This document shows, piece by piece, positions 10,284-20,229 of a stretch of 64,000 nt of DNA; the stretch's first letter is position 1, and every line of letters starts with the position of its first letter. A program made the translations under genes and the position numbers. This DNA comes from Macrosoma leucophasiata (Eukaryota > Arthropoda > Insecta > Lepidoptera > Hedylidae), in assembly GCA_036365455.1 (NCBI GenBank), contig JAWQUS010000017.1:7936001-8000000 (forward strand), in the 5' to 3' direction. The notes below the pieces were generated by a model, which worked only from the letters and a program-made list of their open reading frames with translations, did not search any database and had not been told where the DNA came from.

Positions 10284-10560
10284 CCAGTGACGGAGCTCGC
10301 GGGCGTAGGCACCACCGCATTACCTAATATACTTGCCGCTAAATGGTAGTATTCAGCACTATCGTGTTCCAATCAAGTGGTAATGTACGGCCCTGTAGTT
10401 TCCGGCACAAAGGCATAACACGAACCTTAGGCCTCAGAAGTGATAACGCATCTGCATTTTGACCTCTGGTCTTTGTGTGAGTGTCTATGGGCTGAAGTCA
10501 TCACTTAACATCAATGTGAACTGCATGCTTGTTCGCCACAACCATTAAATAAAAAAAAAA
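10284..10560 (+). mobile_element. Bm1-like SINE, near full length
   Basis: It begins ccagtgacggagctcgcggg, passes gcaccaccgcattacctaat and ctgaagtcatcacttaacat, and ends in a 10-base A-run. Only the first few bases (ctggtggtagag) are lost. It lies between the two copies of the local duplication. Confidence 0.85.
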
Positions 10561-10563
10561 TAT

Positions 10564-10750
10564 ATGAACTTTGAATAATAACAGCATAATAATTCAGATC
10601 CCACCAATAATTTCCCGGAGCCTTGGAACTTTCCACATGATTACCCTCCAGTGAAATTTTGTGCGTGGGATATGACGTAATGTATCCAATCATTTGAATC
10701 GCCTTTGCTTGTACTTCTAAGAAATTGTTTTAGTGTGATTTCGGTTCCAT
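10564..10750 (+). repeat. Local direct duplication, copy 2 (partner 9861-10052)
   Basis: Same order of shared blocks as copy 1, with scattered substitutions and small indels; by eye about three quarters of positions match. Confidence 0.75.
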
Positions 10751-11016
10751 ATAATGTTTATTGACTTGTGAAACTCAGTCGTTGAAGGAAAGTTTGTACG
10801 AGTAATTTTGTCCTTGATTTTATACAGATTTGTTTATTGGTTTGGCTATGGCCACCAATATATCATGACATATATTATGTTGACAATAATCTGCCTTTTT
10901 GCAACTAACTCAAGTTTTTATTTAGAAGTCAGGCCAAAGATCATTAGAGAGAGCAATTGGCTTTATTGATTTCTAAATTTTTCAAAGGTGTAACGTGCAT
11001 TCTTCTTCGACATTAA

Positions 11017-11990
11017 AGGCTTGGGCAAACCAAACGCAGGGCAGTAGCAGCGCTGTTTGAACGCGGGCCCGCTCAAGTTGTAATACAAGAAACTCTTTGA
11101 ACTGCGTCACACTAAATTTGAACGCGGGCCCGCGCTCAAACTGCACCGCGCCGCGCCGCACTGCAACTGCCGGACGACAAACCGGGCGGCGCGGGGCAGT
11201 TTGAGCGCGGGCCCGCGCTGTTGTATTACTATGGCGGTCATATTGTCACGACCCACCGGAGGCAGTGCAGCGCAGCGCATTGAGAGCGGTTGGCGACTGT
11301 TGTATATTTTTACAACGGCGTGATGAATATCAGTGAAGAGATAATCGAATAAAGGCTGGGCAAACCAAACGCAGGGCAGTAGCAGCGCAGGTCAGTAGCA
11401 GCGCGGGAGTCGGCACACTGAACGCAGCAGCAGTTTTCAAGCGGTTACAACGCGTGCCCGCGTTTAAACCGCGTTCAGTTTGACGTGTGCGGCAGGCAGT
11501 ACGCTGCAAGATGTCAGACGACATGAAAAATTCATGGTGTTTTTGGCTCTTAGGCAAAAAAAAAAGAATTAGGGTTTATGATATCAAAACAAGAAAAAAT
11601 AATGTTTGTATGATTTCAAGCTGTCTTTCGCAATCTTCAAAAGAACTTTTGGACATTTTTTCACATATATTCAAAAAATGTGAAAAAAATATTTTCATGA
11701 CTTTCCAGCTCTCTGCAGAGACGATGAAATTCCCCATATTCTTTTATCTTGTTTTGATATCATAAACCCTAATTCTCTTTTTTTTTGCCTAAGAGCCAAA
11801 AACACCATGAATTTTTCATGTCGTCTGACATCTGGCAGCCTTCTGCCTGCCGCACACGTCAAACTGAACGCGGTTTAAACGCGGTCACGCGTTGTAACCG
11901 CTTGAAAACTGCTGCTGCGTTCAGTGTGCCGACTCCCGCGCTGCTACTGACCTGCCCTGCAACTGTCCTGCGTTTGGTTTGCCGAAGCCT
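11017..11990. mobile_element. GC-rich long-inverted-repeat DNA element, nested or rearranged
   Basis: The terminal motif AGGCTTGGGCAAACCAAACG occurs at 11017, a near copy at 11351, and the inverted form at the right end (to 11990). TTAA flanks the outer ends (11013-11016, 11991-11994). Arms 11351-11598 and 11743-11990 are inverted copies of about 248 bp around a 145-bp core. The 11040-11220 part repeats the palindrome gcgggcccgc. Plus-strand codons from ATG 11510 (MSDDMKNSWCFWLLGKKK) start in the arm and end at a stop near 11763. This may be the remnant N-terminus of a transposase, perhaps Harbinger-like. Confidence 0.65.
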
Positions 11991-12004
11991 TTAATTGCTA
12001 TATT

Positions 12005-12590
12005 TCACCGGGTTACCATGGCGGCGCAACCAGTCGCTCCACCAGCCGTGGTATCAGGACTGGCGACCGAGTGAGTAAGACAGTAATGGATTAATTAGCA
12101 TTCGCATTAATTGATAGCATTCTACTGCTGTATTCGAATTTTACAAATTAAACGAAGTTTTGAAATTCAGCGAAATGTGAAACGCTAATTCGCAATTATT
12201 TTGTTAGTATCTCCGATTTGTTTGTATTTAGGATCGAATATTGAATGAGTGTGTGAGATCTTTGAATAATAATTATTGTGTCACCCTTTACATTCATTAA
12301 TTTGCATATTAACAGAAATCATATACTTCATTAGGTATCAATAATAACCATATTAGCAAATAGTATAGCAATAGCAATTAGCATGCTAAGATCCACGAAT
12401 TCACATGTTTAATGAAATTAACGAGAAATAGCATATCATGCCATGGCTAGTAAGACACAATACAGCGCTATAGAAATTAGTGGTGGCGCAACCAGTTTGC
12501 GCCGCGACCAGTAAGATTGTGTGCAGGCGTCCGAGCTTGTCGCGCCACCAAATTGGTTGCGCAACCAAATGGTTACGCATGGTTTAACCG
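12005..12590. mobile_element. Possible MITE with GGCGCAACCAG subterminal repeats
   Basis: The left end (gttaccatggcggcgcaacc) and the complement of the right end (gtaaccatttggttgcgcaa) are similar inverted sequences. Another ggcgcaaccagtttgcgcc lies at about 12485. The core is AT-rich. The boundaries and any target duplication are unclear. Confidence 0.4.
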
Positions 12591-12594
12591 CTAT

Positions 12595-13270
12595 TGTTCT
12601 GTTGACTGACTGCAGTAGCGAAAGAATTCTCTTCTTCTAGTGGGCGGTGGGGTCATCACGACCCCACGCCTCTCTTCTTCCTTTTGTTATTATAAAAAAC
12701 AAAAGCAAAAAACGTACATAGATGTATAAATTTTCAACTTTTTTCTACTACAATAATAATTTACGATATAGGTACAATACCTAACTTAGAATTATTATTC
12801 ATGTAGGTACGAGGACAATCATGTGGGTACCTAATTTCTTAAATCTTCTAAACTGTAGGAAAAATATCAGCATTAAACCTTAATAAAAGACTTACTCCAT
12901 CGCGAAATTCTCACTGAAAATGTCTTAACTTTTATCTTACCGAAGTCAAGGGTAAAGGCAATTTATTAAAATCTTGATTAAGGATGCCTTCATTACGCCT
13001 TAGCCGTTGGCTTCGTATCGGTGTTCATCGAAAAACCACTCTACTACTATCTTGATAGTTTTCTAACTAAAAATGTTTTATTTGCGGTTTTAGGTTAGAT
13101 ACTTAACATAAATTGTAATAAATCTAATGAATTCATAAATATTTTACTCGGCGCTGAGCCAGCAAACAAACAATTCATACACAAAAAACAAAATACCACA
13201 AAATATAAGAAACATCCATTTAACCAGCGGTTATATCGTATAAAAAATATTAGGTATGTATAATTGTATA
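12595..13270. other. Mostly unrecognised; degenerate LINE-related patch at the left
   Basis: Near 12630-12690 a minus-strand patch (gggcggtggggtcatcacg) resembles the repeat at 41905 and 56262. The remainder is AT-rich with nothing recognisable. Confidence 0.4.
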
Positions 13271-13272
13271 AA

Positions 13273-13509
13273 CTATATATATAAAAATCAATTGCTGTTC
13301 GTTAGTCTCGCTAAGACTCGAGAACGGCTGGACCGATTTGGCTAACTTTGGTTTTGAATGATTTATGGAAGTCCAGGGAAGGTTTTAAAGAAATTGAAGA
13401 GAAATAGCAAAAAAACAATTTCATTTTCTCCTAGAAATAGTCCGTATATATCAAACCTTTGATACATTATATCAATCTGAGGCAATACGAAGATTACCGG
13501 GTCAGCTAG
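13273..13509 (+). mobile_element. Non-autonomous Helitron, second family
   Basis: It carries aaaatcaattgctgttcgtt, gagaacggctggaccgattt and gaggcaatacgaag, and ends ccgggtcagCTAG at 13509 followed by T. An inverted relative is at 51970-52223. Confidence 0.7.
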
Positions 13510-13514
13510 TCTAT

Positions 13515-14180
13515 AATAATGATTATGTGTCGCACGGCTGCGCCAAAAAGGAATCCAGTTCAGCATACCTAATGTCAGGCATAACATTACATAAAAATAC
13601 TAAATGAATGTGAAGTAAGCTTTATGAAGCCATAGAATATTAAAAAAATATATTTCATTTTGGTATCATTATCCTAAGTATTTTCAGGATAAAACTACTT
13701 TTAAACCACAAAGCTAACCAACTTTAATTTCCATCGTTAAGTTTTATTTGCTGGATCTCCTAAGTTCTCCGAGCACTTCGTAACGCCGGTGAATACAAAA
13801 TAATACTTGCAAATTATCTCCAAGTTCGCACAAAAGATGTTCTTGTGAGGTAGTCATCGTAGGTGTGAAATTTTAATGTTCCTTCATAATATGCGCTGCG
13901 AAGTTACCTGGAATTCGCAAGCTTGTTAAATTACGTCTTGTAATCAGCTTTTTTATGAAGTTGTATTGTATTTAAGCTTTGAGCATGGGAAACAACGAAA
14001 TCTATTTAAAGAGTCACAGCTGCATACTGGCATCTTTACAGTAAAAGTAAGTGAATATTTCACCTCATAACGAACCTACTGTACTACAATGTCGATAACC
14101 GTAGCATGAAAATATGACTCACAATCACTAGAATTGCTCTGCCCACGCGGCTTTTAATATTAACTAACCAAAAAAATACA
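13515..14180. other. No recognisable feature
   Basis: AT-rich sequence between a Helitron and a SINE. No supported gene. Confidence 0.5.
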
Positions 14181-14181
14181 A

Positions 14182-14391
14182 AAATACGCTTACACTCGGA
14201 GCTGTCTCCACATTAGGTATTAAATAAACCTGTGTCGTAGATGCCGTTGTACACATACAACACACACAAACACCCAGACCTTAAGCGAATATCTGTAGGC
14301 CATACAAATATTTGTTCCAGTGCGAGGATATACACCCGCGACCCTTCGAATCAAACGGTGGTCTCGCACCGCTGGACTAACCGGGTCGTCA
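14182..14391 (-). mobile_element. tRNA-derived SINE, family B
   Basis: The minus-strand head GACGACCCGGTTAGTCCAGC is a box-A-like start. It is followed by tttgattcgaagggtcgcgg, and an interior tgtgtgttgtatgtgtacaa. The best copy is at 57640-57869. Confidence 0.75.
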
Positions 14392-14527
14392 TTTTAGGTG
14401 GGTAAAATTGCATTTTAACAGTAGTAACTTTTAAAATATTTCTAATTTATAACGAAAATGTGAAAGAAAAAATACAAGAAATAATAATAAAACAAGCATG
14501 AAAATTAGCAGCAAATGAAATAATATA

Positions 14528-14657
14528 ATTATTCTACAAAGTTCCGTTCTAAAACTTCAATTTCCGCAACGATTCCAAGAATCGTCACGGTGTAAACAAG
14601 ACTTGATAATGACGTTATGAACGCTGCCTTTTGCATTGTCACGTCACACAATTTATT
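14528..14657 (+). repeat. Local direct duplication, copy 1 (partner 15366-15512)
   Basis: Shares gttccgttctaaaa, gcaacgattcc, gtaaacaagact and taatgacgttatgaacg with the downstream copy. The two lie either side of the MITE at 14679-15228. Confidence 0.7.
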
Positions 14658-14678
14658 ACTTTTGCAAGCATAAGAATA

Positions 14679-15228
14679 GGGTTAGGATCCCACTGCAGAA
14701 TCATTTCGTTCATCCAGATATGGTGCAAACCTAACTTTTACGCAAAAATATAATCTAGATAATATATATCCACTAGGTTGACTGTCAGAAATGGCCGCAA
14801 GTATTTTTTTTTTTTGTGAAAGATTTTTTTTTACTTGTTTTATCAATAAAATATCGTCCATTTCACGGCAATATGTACCTATAAAGACGCTGAAAATCAC
14901 GGCTGCCGTTGCGCACTAGTCCGCTCCTATATATTTTCGTTCCGCCCCGATAACTTTTTACGTCCATAACGTACATGTATCATTTATATATCAAAATAAA
15001 GCAATTTTTCCCCATCGTTATGATATACGGGAGCCAAATAAAATCGGCCGAAAATAAGAGTTGCTGGCTGCTAAAGATAAAATAATTTCTTTAAAAATAC
15101 TTGCGGGCAAATTTTGATAGGTAACCTAGTGTATATAATTATTTTATTATCTAGATTATAAATATGCATAAAAATAGGTTTGCAGCATATCTGGATGAAC
15201 GAAATGATTCTGCAGTGGGATCCTAACC
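14679..15228. mobile_element. MITE with about 155-bp terminal inverted repeats
   Basis: The ends are GGGTTAGGATCCCACTGCAG on the left and the complement GGTTAGGATCCCACTGCAG on the right. Similarity extends inward through tttcgttcatccagatatg, ataatctagataat, cactaggtt and cgcaagtattttt (14679-14835 against 15075-15228). TA flanks each end (14677-14678, 15229-15230), as for Tc1/mariner-type targets. The 240-bp core has no transposase. Confidence 0.8.
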
Positions 15229-15365
15229 TATACAGTTTACAGCAGCAAGCCAACATTAACTACATACTTTGAAAATCAAAATATTATCATTAATTTACCC
15301 AAGAATAACACTGATATTAATATTAAGCATTACCTATAATAGTCACTGCAAGCAGAGTCACGTAA

Positions 15366-15512
15366 TAAGTCAACAAAGTTTCGTTCTAAAATTTCCATTT
15401 CCACAACGATTCCCGGAACCTTCCCGGAGCCATCCCGGGGCATTCGCTGGGTAAACAAGACTCGGTAATGACGTTACGAACGCCGCCTTCTGCATCGTCA
15501 CGTCATGTCTTT
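15366..15512 (+). repeat. Local direct duplication, copy 2 (partner 14528-14657)
   Basis: Matches copy 1 in the same orientation. It also has an extra GC-rich stretch (aaccttcccggagccatccc) that copy 1 lacks. Confidence 0.7.
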
Positions 15513-15596
15513 TTCAATTAGCTCTGTAAACAATTACAATCGGCCACAATATCGCAGACACACCCTACAACTAGCTTTTTTTTTGTTGTTTTAATA

Positions 15597-16796
15597 GGTT
15601 GGGGAAAAAGTCTTTTCGCATTATAGTATGTATGAACTTGTAATAAAATCTCTTTGGCTGTAGTATTTGTATCTGGCTGGTTTTGGTATCATTGAAAGTT
15701 AAAATTTTAAAGAACGTAATTCCAAATTCAAATTAGGCAAATGTGCGATTTTCATTTGTTTTTCGTACTGTCAAGATGAGTGAATCTAATGAAGAAATTC
15801 GATACATTTTAAAATTTTACTACAAAAAAGGTAAAAATGCAACGCAAGCCGCGAAAAAAAATTGCGATGTTTATGGACCTAGTGCAGTGTCTGTGAGAGT
15901 AGCACAAATTTGGTTTAAGCGTTTTCAATCCAGAAATTTTGATGTCAAAGATGCACCTCGCTCTGGTCGCCCTATTACAGATAAAATGGATGCCATTTTT
16001 GAAAAACGTGGAGCAAGCTCGACATATAGTTACGACGTAGCTGAAGAACTGAGAATTGATCACAAAACAGTTTTGGCGCATTTGAAAAAGGCTGGGTACA
16101 AAAAAAACCGTGTACTCATTTGTGATTCTTAATTACGACGTAATGAAACCGAATCATTTTTGAAGAAGCTGATAACTGGTGATGAAAATTGGATCACGTA
16201 CGACAAGAACGTGCGAAAAAGGTCGTGGTCAAAGGCCGGTCAGGGTTAACTCGCAATAAGGTGATGTTGTGTGTGTGGTGGGATTGGAAGGGCATTATTC
16301 ATTATGAGCTATTACCACCAAGCAGGACTATCGATTCTGAACTCTACTGCGAACAACTGATGAGATTAAAGCAAGAAGTTGAGAGAAAGCGGCCGGAATT
16401 GATCAACAGAAGGGGTATGGTGTTTCATCATGATAACGTTAGACCTCACACATCTATAGCCACTCGGCAAAAATTAAGAGAGTTTGGCTGGGAGGTGTTA
16501 ATGCATCCGCCGTATAGTCCTGACCTTGCACCTTCAGATTTCCACCTGTTTCGGTCTCTTCAGAATTCTTTATGCAATGTTAGGTTAACATCACGAGAGG
16601 ACTGCCAAATCCACTTGTCGTGGTATTTTGATGAGAAGTCCCAAATTTTTTATAGCAATGGGATCATGTTCCTACCTACAAGATGGCAAAATGTTATCGA
16701 TCAAAATGGTACATACATGCTTTAGTTAAATTTAAATAAACTATATTAAAAAATGTTTTGAATTATCTTAAAAAATGCGAAGAAACTTTCTCCCCA
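15597..16796 (+). mobile_element. mariner-family DNA transposon, defective
   Basis: The left end GGTTGGGGAAAAAGTCTTTT and the right end, read inward as TGGGGAGAAAGTTTCTTCGC, are mariner-type inverted repeats. TA lies at 15595-15596 and 16797-16798. The element is about 1.2 kb, close to the usual 1.25-1.3 kb, and holds one broken transposase. Confidence 0.9.
15776..16725 (+). pseudogene. mariner transposase pseudogene
   Basis: The ATG at 15776 opens MSESNEEIRYILKFYYKKG, the helix-turn-helix N-terminus typical of mariner. The frame continues through QIWFKRFQSRNFDVKDAP and SYDVAEELRIDHKTVLAHLKK. It is broken by a TAA at 16130-16132. The same frame then gives LITGDENWITYDKNV. A frameshift near 16245 moves the rest to another frame, with LTRNKVMLCVWWDWKG and MHPPYSPDLAPSDFHLF. 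The three catalytic Asp codons are all present (16181, 16432, 16537); the last two are 34 residues apart, the D34D signature. Compared with intact relatives, about 18 residues before NRVLICDS and about 8 near the frameshift appear deleted. It cannot encode an active enzyme. Confidence 0.92.
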
Positions 16797-16831
16797 TATT
16801 TCACGCCAATGAAATACATTGGCGTGAAATA
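16797..16831. repeat. Perfect 15-bp hairpin abutting the mariner right end
   Basis: tatttcacgccaatg and its exact complement cattggcgtgaaata flank a 5-base loop. The hairpin starts at the TA target base pair of the mariner. Confidence 0.8.
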
Positions 16832-16965
16832 AAACAACAATGTTTATGCTGAATACACTTTACACTGATTTCTGCATTATTTTTAATATAAATAAATAAT
16901 TCGTCCCTTAATCCTAGGAGTTAGAGGAGTAAATCTTTTTATAAACATAGCATATTTTTGTATCA

Positions 16966-17085
16966 TTACTTCAGCCGAAAAAGGTTTACTGCTGGCCTTC
17001 CCTAACGATGCCCACTATAGGGTTGTGCGTCAGTTGGGGGAGAATATGCCATAATCGCCATGCTTCGCAGGCGGTCGGTCGATAG
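16966..17085 (-). mobile_element. LINE 3'-end fragment (family E)
   Basis: The minus-strand sequence reads through tgccataatcgcca (complement tggcgattatggca) to actgctggcc, with cagccgaaaaaggttt at the end. The same blocks occur at 26505-26650, 46070-46520 and 56255-56592. Confidence 0.55.
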
Positions 17086-17169
17086 AAGGTCCTCAAAATA
17101 AAATTACTTAGCTTATTTGAATGACTAAGCATTAATTACTGGCCGAAAAATTTAATGATGACTGCAGCC

Positions 17170-17770
17170 CATAGAGCAACGCGGCCCACCGGTCGCGGCG
17201 GATCGGAGGGAAGTAGCCATGACGTGTATTACCGATGCAAAACGGTCTGTCATTTTTTGCGGGGGGAAATGCGTGCGACACACACGCACACTACAAAAAT
17301 CGTCTATTTTTTTTTTATGTAATGGAAGTGGTAAACAAGCATGTAGTTCACATTGATGTTAAGTGATGACTGCAGCCTATAGACACCCACACAAAGACCA
17401 AGGTCAAAATGCAGATGCGTTACCACTCCTGAGGCCTAAGGTCTTATGCCTCTGTGCCGGAAATTACAGGGCCGTACATTACCACCTGACCGGAACACGA
17501 TAGTGTTGAACACTACCATTTAGCGGCAAGTATATTAGGTAATGCGGTGGTGCCTACGCCCGCGAGCTCCGTCACTGGAGCTCTACCACCAGAAAAAACT
17601 ATCACAACAGTCTATTACTACGAAACTCACACCTTGACTTTAACGAAATACAAAAACAATTTCACGCACACATTGAAACACTTAGGCGACAGGTATAGGC
17701 CTATTTGGGCTTTTACTTTGACAGAGGGGAAAGCCTGCATATGGCTACTCCCCTCCGGTGTTGCTCTATG
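17170..17770. mobile_element. hAT-like MITE (copy 1), itself carrying a SINE
   Basis: The ends catagagcaac and gttgctctatg match the copy at 55860-56168 over about 40-bp inverted repeats. The interior shares acggtctgtcattttttgcg, cacaccttgac and gcctgcatatggctactccc with it. The flanks ctgcagcc/ctgcagtc (17162-17169, 17771-17778) agree at 7 of 8 bases, an 8-bp target duplication. Without the SINE its length is about 315 bp. Confidence 0.85.
17306..17592 (-). mobile_element. Bm1-like SINE, full length, innermost of nest
   Basis: The A-tail is on the left (T-run 17307-17317) and the 5' end on the right (ctggtggtagagctccagtg on the minus strand). All family landmarks are present. It interrupts the MITE at 17170-17770 after aaaaatcgtct. 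Confidence 0.9.
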
Positions 17771-18255
17771 CTGCAGTCTATAGACATTTACAGAAAGACT
17801 GGTGATCAAAATGCAGATGCGTTTCCACCTGTCCTTCGACCTTATTTGTTTTGTCTCTGTTATAGCTACAATGGAGCCATACATCACAACTTGACTCCAC
17901 ACGATCGGGATGATATTTAAAATGCGAACAAAAATATAAATAATGCAATCGCATTATAACGACATATTTATGACCGAAATCGTCTCTCTTGTGCATATTA
18001 ATGAAGATACAAGCCAACAGGGGGCGACTTCTCGCTTTTTGATGCTCTCAGTGATATCATATCAATCAATTCAATGATTATTGTAAGCCAAAGTGAATGA
18101 AAGTCTAATGAGAGAGCCTGGAGCTAGTGAAATGTGAGATACAATGGGTTTGCGTAGCGATATCGAATTCCTTGCAACCCCGATCTTGTTGTAGTGTTGA
18201 TAGCCCTGTGTATTGTGATGATTTATATCGATTGTATGATTTATTTTAGATAATA

Positions 18256-18571
18256 CTAGCTGTGCCCGCGACATCGTCCGCGTAAGAATTTATGTATGTT
18301 CAGTACCTACCCGGACGAAGTCGTCGGCGCAGATAGCCTAAGTTACGCCTCATTACATAAGCTATCTGCCAGTGAAAGTCCCGTCAAAATCGGTCCAGCC
18401 GTTCCCGAGATTAGCGGGAACAAACAGCCAGACAGACAGACAAAAATTGTAAAAAATGTTGTTTTGGTATATGTACAGTGTATACATTTGCATTTATTTT
18501 TTACATACATTTGCGGTTATTTTAATATTACAAACAGACACTCCAATTTTATTTATTTGTTTATATATAGA
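18256..18571 (-). mobile_element. Non-autonomous Helitron
   Basis: The minus-strand 5' end is TCTATATATAAACAAATAAA and the 3' end gcgggcacagCTAG (CTAG at 18259-18256) followed by T. The body has the gacagacagacaaaa stretch and aaaatcggtccagccgttcc. Confidence 0.8.
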
Positions 18572-18908
18572 CTGGTTTTAGTTTTATAAAGGTAGGAAAC
18601 AATAAATCAGTACTTTCAATATAAAAATCTCAATAGGAGCAGTATTTAAATGTAATATCTAAATATCTTAGATTCGTCGAGAAAATCTTTATATAGGCCG
18701 TAACACGTAACTAAAAGCGCGGTACGGCCGGCATGTGGCACAACAAAACTCCATTAGTACGGCGTACCACAGATTGGATTAATTAATTCCCACTTAGCCG
18801 CGCCGACCCAAGATTTGACCCTTAGTCTGCATCATTTTCTATTTTTCTATCATTTGTTACCGAGTATACATTTGTTGCCGAAGTAAGGTATGTTACCTAA
18901 ATATTATA

Positions 18909-19195
18909 TTTTTTATGTTATGGAAGTGGTAAACAAGCATGCAGTTCACATTGATGTTAAGTATTGACTGACGCCTACACCCACAAAAAGACCAAGGTCA
19001 AAATGCAGATGCGTTACCACTCCTGAGGCCAAAGCTGTTATGCCTCTGTGCCGAAAATTACAGGGCCATACATTAACACCTGACCGGAACACGATAGCGC
19101 TGAACACTACCATTTATCGGCAAGTTTATAAGGCAATGCGGTGATCTACGCTCGCGAGCTCCGTCACTGGAGCTCTACCACCAGTAGTATATGTA
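18909..19195 (-). mobile_element. Bm1-like SINE, near full length
   Basis: The T-run at 18909-18914 is the A-tail. The 5' end tactggtggtagagctccag is at the right. It has small indels, e.g. gtattgactgacgcc in place of gtgatgactgcagcc. Confidence 0.9.
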
Positions 19196-19394
19196 CTACT
19201 AATACCTATATTTTACAAAGTTTCAGTATCTCATAGAGAAGCGAAAATTGTTTAGGGTTGTTCTTATAATAAATAATTTGAAAGTGAGAAAGTGATTGAC
19301 AAAATTTATCACTGGCTCGAAGACAAATTAGTATTGCCAACAAAATATTCTTACTGTTTTTTTATTTTTAAAGAAAAATGGAAAGAAAAATTTG

Positions 19395-19468
19395 ACTTCA
19401 GGCGAGGCTCGAACTCGCGACCTACTGGGAATCTAGTCCAGCCGCTCTTCCAATTGAGCTACTGAAGC
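19395..19468 (-). other. tRNA-like module in SINE C (inverted copy)
   Basis: A 74-nt cloverleaf-capable stretch: acceptor gcttcag/ctgaagt, D-arm tagctcaattggaagagc, T-arm gcgagttcgagcctcgc. It is repeated inside every SINE C, so I do not call a tRNA gene. Confidence 0.7.
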
Positions 19469-19820
19469 CCTGCCCGATTTGTCAAATCTTTCCTTCACAT
19501 CTATTGCATTGCCTACTGGGAGTCTAGTCCTGCCAACGGCTGGACTAGATTCCCAGTAGGTCGCGAGTTCGAGCCTCGCCTGAAGTCAAATTTTTCTTTC
19601 CATTTTTCTTTAAAAATAAAATATATTTCACAAGCATGTGTTAATGCGAAATAATATAAAAACAATTATTAAGGGTAAAAGCGACTTCTTTACGATATTC
19701 AATAAACTGAAAAGTCTATTATATCGGTTGCCTAACTAGCATAGTTGGTAATAGATGGCGCTACTGCTACCATAAAGCAATGCAATAGATGTGAAGGAAA
19801 GATTTGACAAATCGGGCAGG

Positions 19821-19894
19821 GCTTCAGTAGCTCAATTGGAAGAGCGGCTGGACTAGATTCCCAGTAGGTCGCGAGTTCGAGCCTCGCCTGAAGT
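19821..19894 (+). other. tRNA-like module in SINE C (complete copy)
   Basis: Identical in layout to 19395-19468. The box B equivalent gagttcgagcc is intact and the anticodon-loop position reads ctagatt with one stem mismatch. In this family the module sits about 150 bp inside the 5' end, unlike the usual SINE head position. Confidence 0.7.
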
Positions 19895-20000
19895 CAAATT
19901 TTTCTTTCCATTTTTCTTTAAAAATAAAATATATTTCACAAGCATGTGTTAATGCGAAATAATATAAAAACATTCTTACTGTTTGTTAAGTTATAGTTAA

Positions 20001-20229
20001 GGGGCTCGAGGGTGTAGGCACCACCGCATTACCTAATGTAGGTACCTGTCGCCAAATGGTAGTGTTGTTATCTATAGCCCCGTAACTTATCACAGAGAAA
20101 TAACACCGAAGGTCCAGGGGTGGCAACGCATCTGCGTTTGAACTTTTGGTTTTTGTGTAGATTGTCTATAGGCTGCAGTCATCACTTAACATCCATGTGA
20201 ACTGCAAATTTGTCAGCCACATAAAAAAG
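20001..20229 (+). mobile_element. Bm1-like SINE, diverged subfamily, 5'-truncated
   Basis: Contains ggcaccaccgcattacctaa, agccccgtaacttatcacag, ggctgcagtcatcacttaac and a short A-tail. It differs from the main subfamily in cctgtcgccaaatggtag and acttttggtttttgtg. Confidence 0.8.

Larger units (their letters stand above)
17157..17905 (-). mobile_element. Old Bm1-like SINE, split by a MITE insertion
   Basis: The left stub (gatgactgcagcc, to 17169) and the right part (ctgcagtctatagac onward from 17771, then aaaatgcagatgcgtttcca and atggagccatacat) are consecutive in intact family members. The 8 bp at the junction are duplicated as ctgcagcc and ctgcagtc. This is the outermost layer of a three-level nest. 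Confidence 0.75.
19360..19971. mobile_element. Three-copy SINE family C block inside one target duplication
   Basis: The order is inverted copy (19360-19512), partial direct copy (19537-19662), complete direct copy (19671-19971). The exact 13-bp repeat attcttactgttt flanks the whole block (19347-19359, 19972-19984), so it integrated as one unit. The complete copy starts aagggtaaaagcgacttctt and ends aatataaaaa. A hairpin (cctactgggagtctagtcc against ggactagattcccagtagg) marks the inversion junction. Confidence 0.85.

Noticed and set aside
15743..16725. Active mariner transposase
   Set aside because: In-frame TAA at 16130, frameshift near 16245 and two deletions.
19395..19468. Genuine tRNA gene
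   Set aside because: The cloverleaf-like stretch recurs inside every copy of a SINE with target duplications (19821, 28560, 38853). It is a transposon part, and the anticodon stem has a mismatch.
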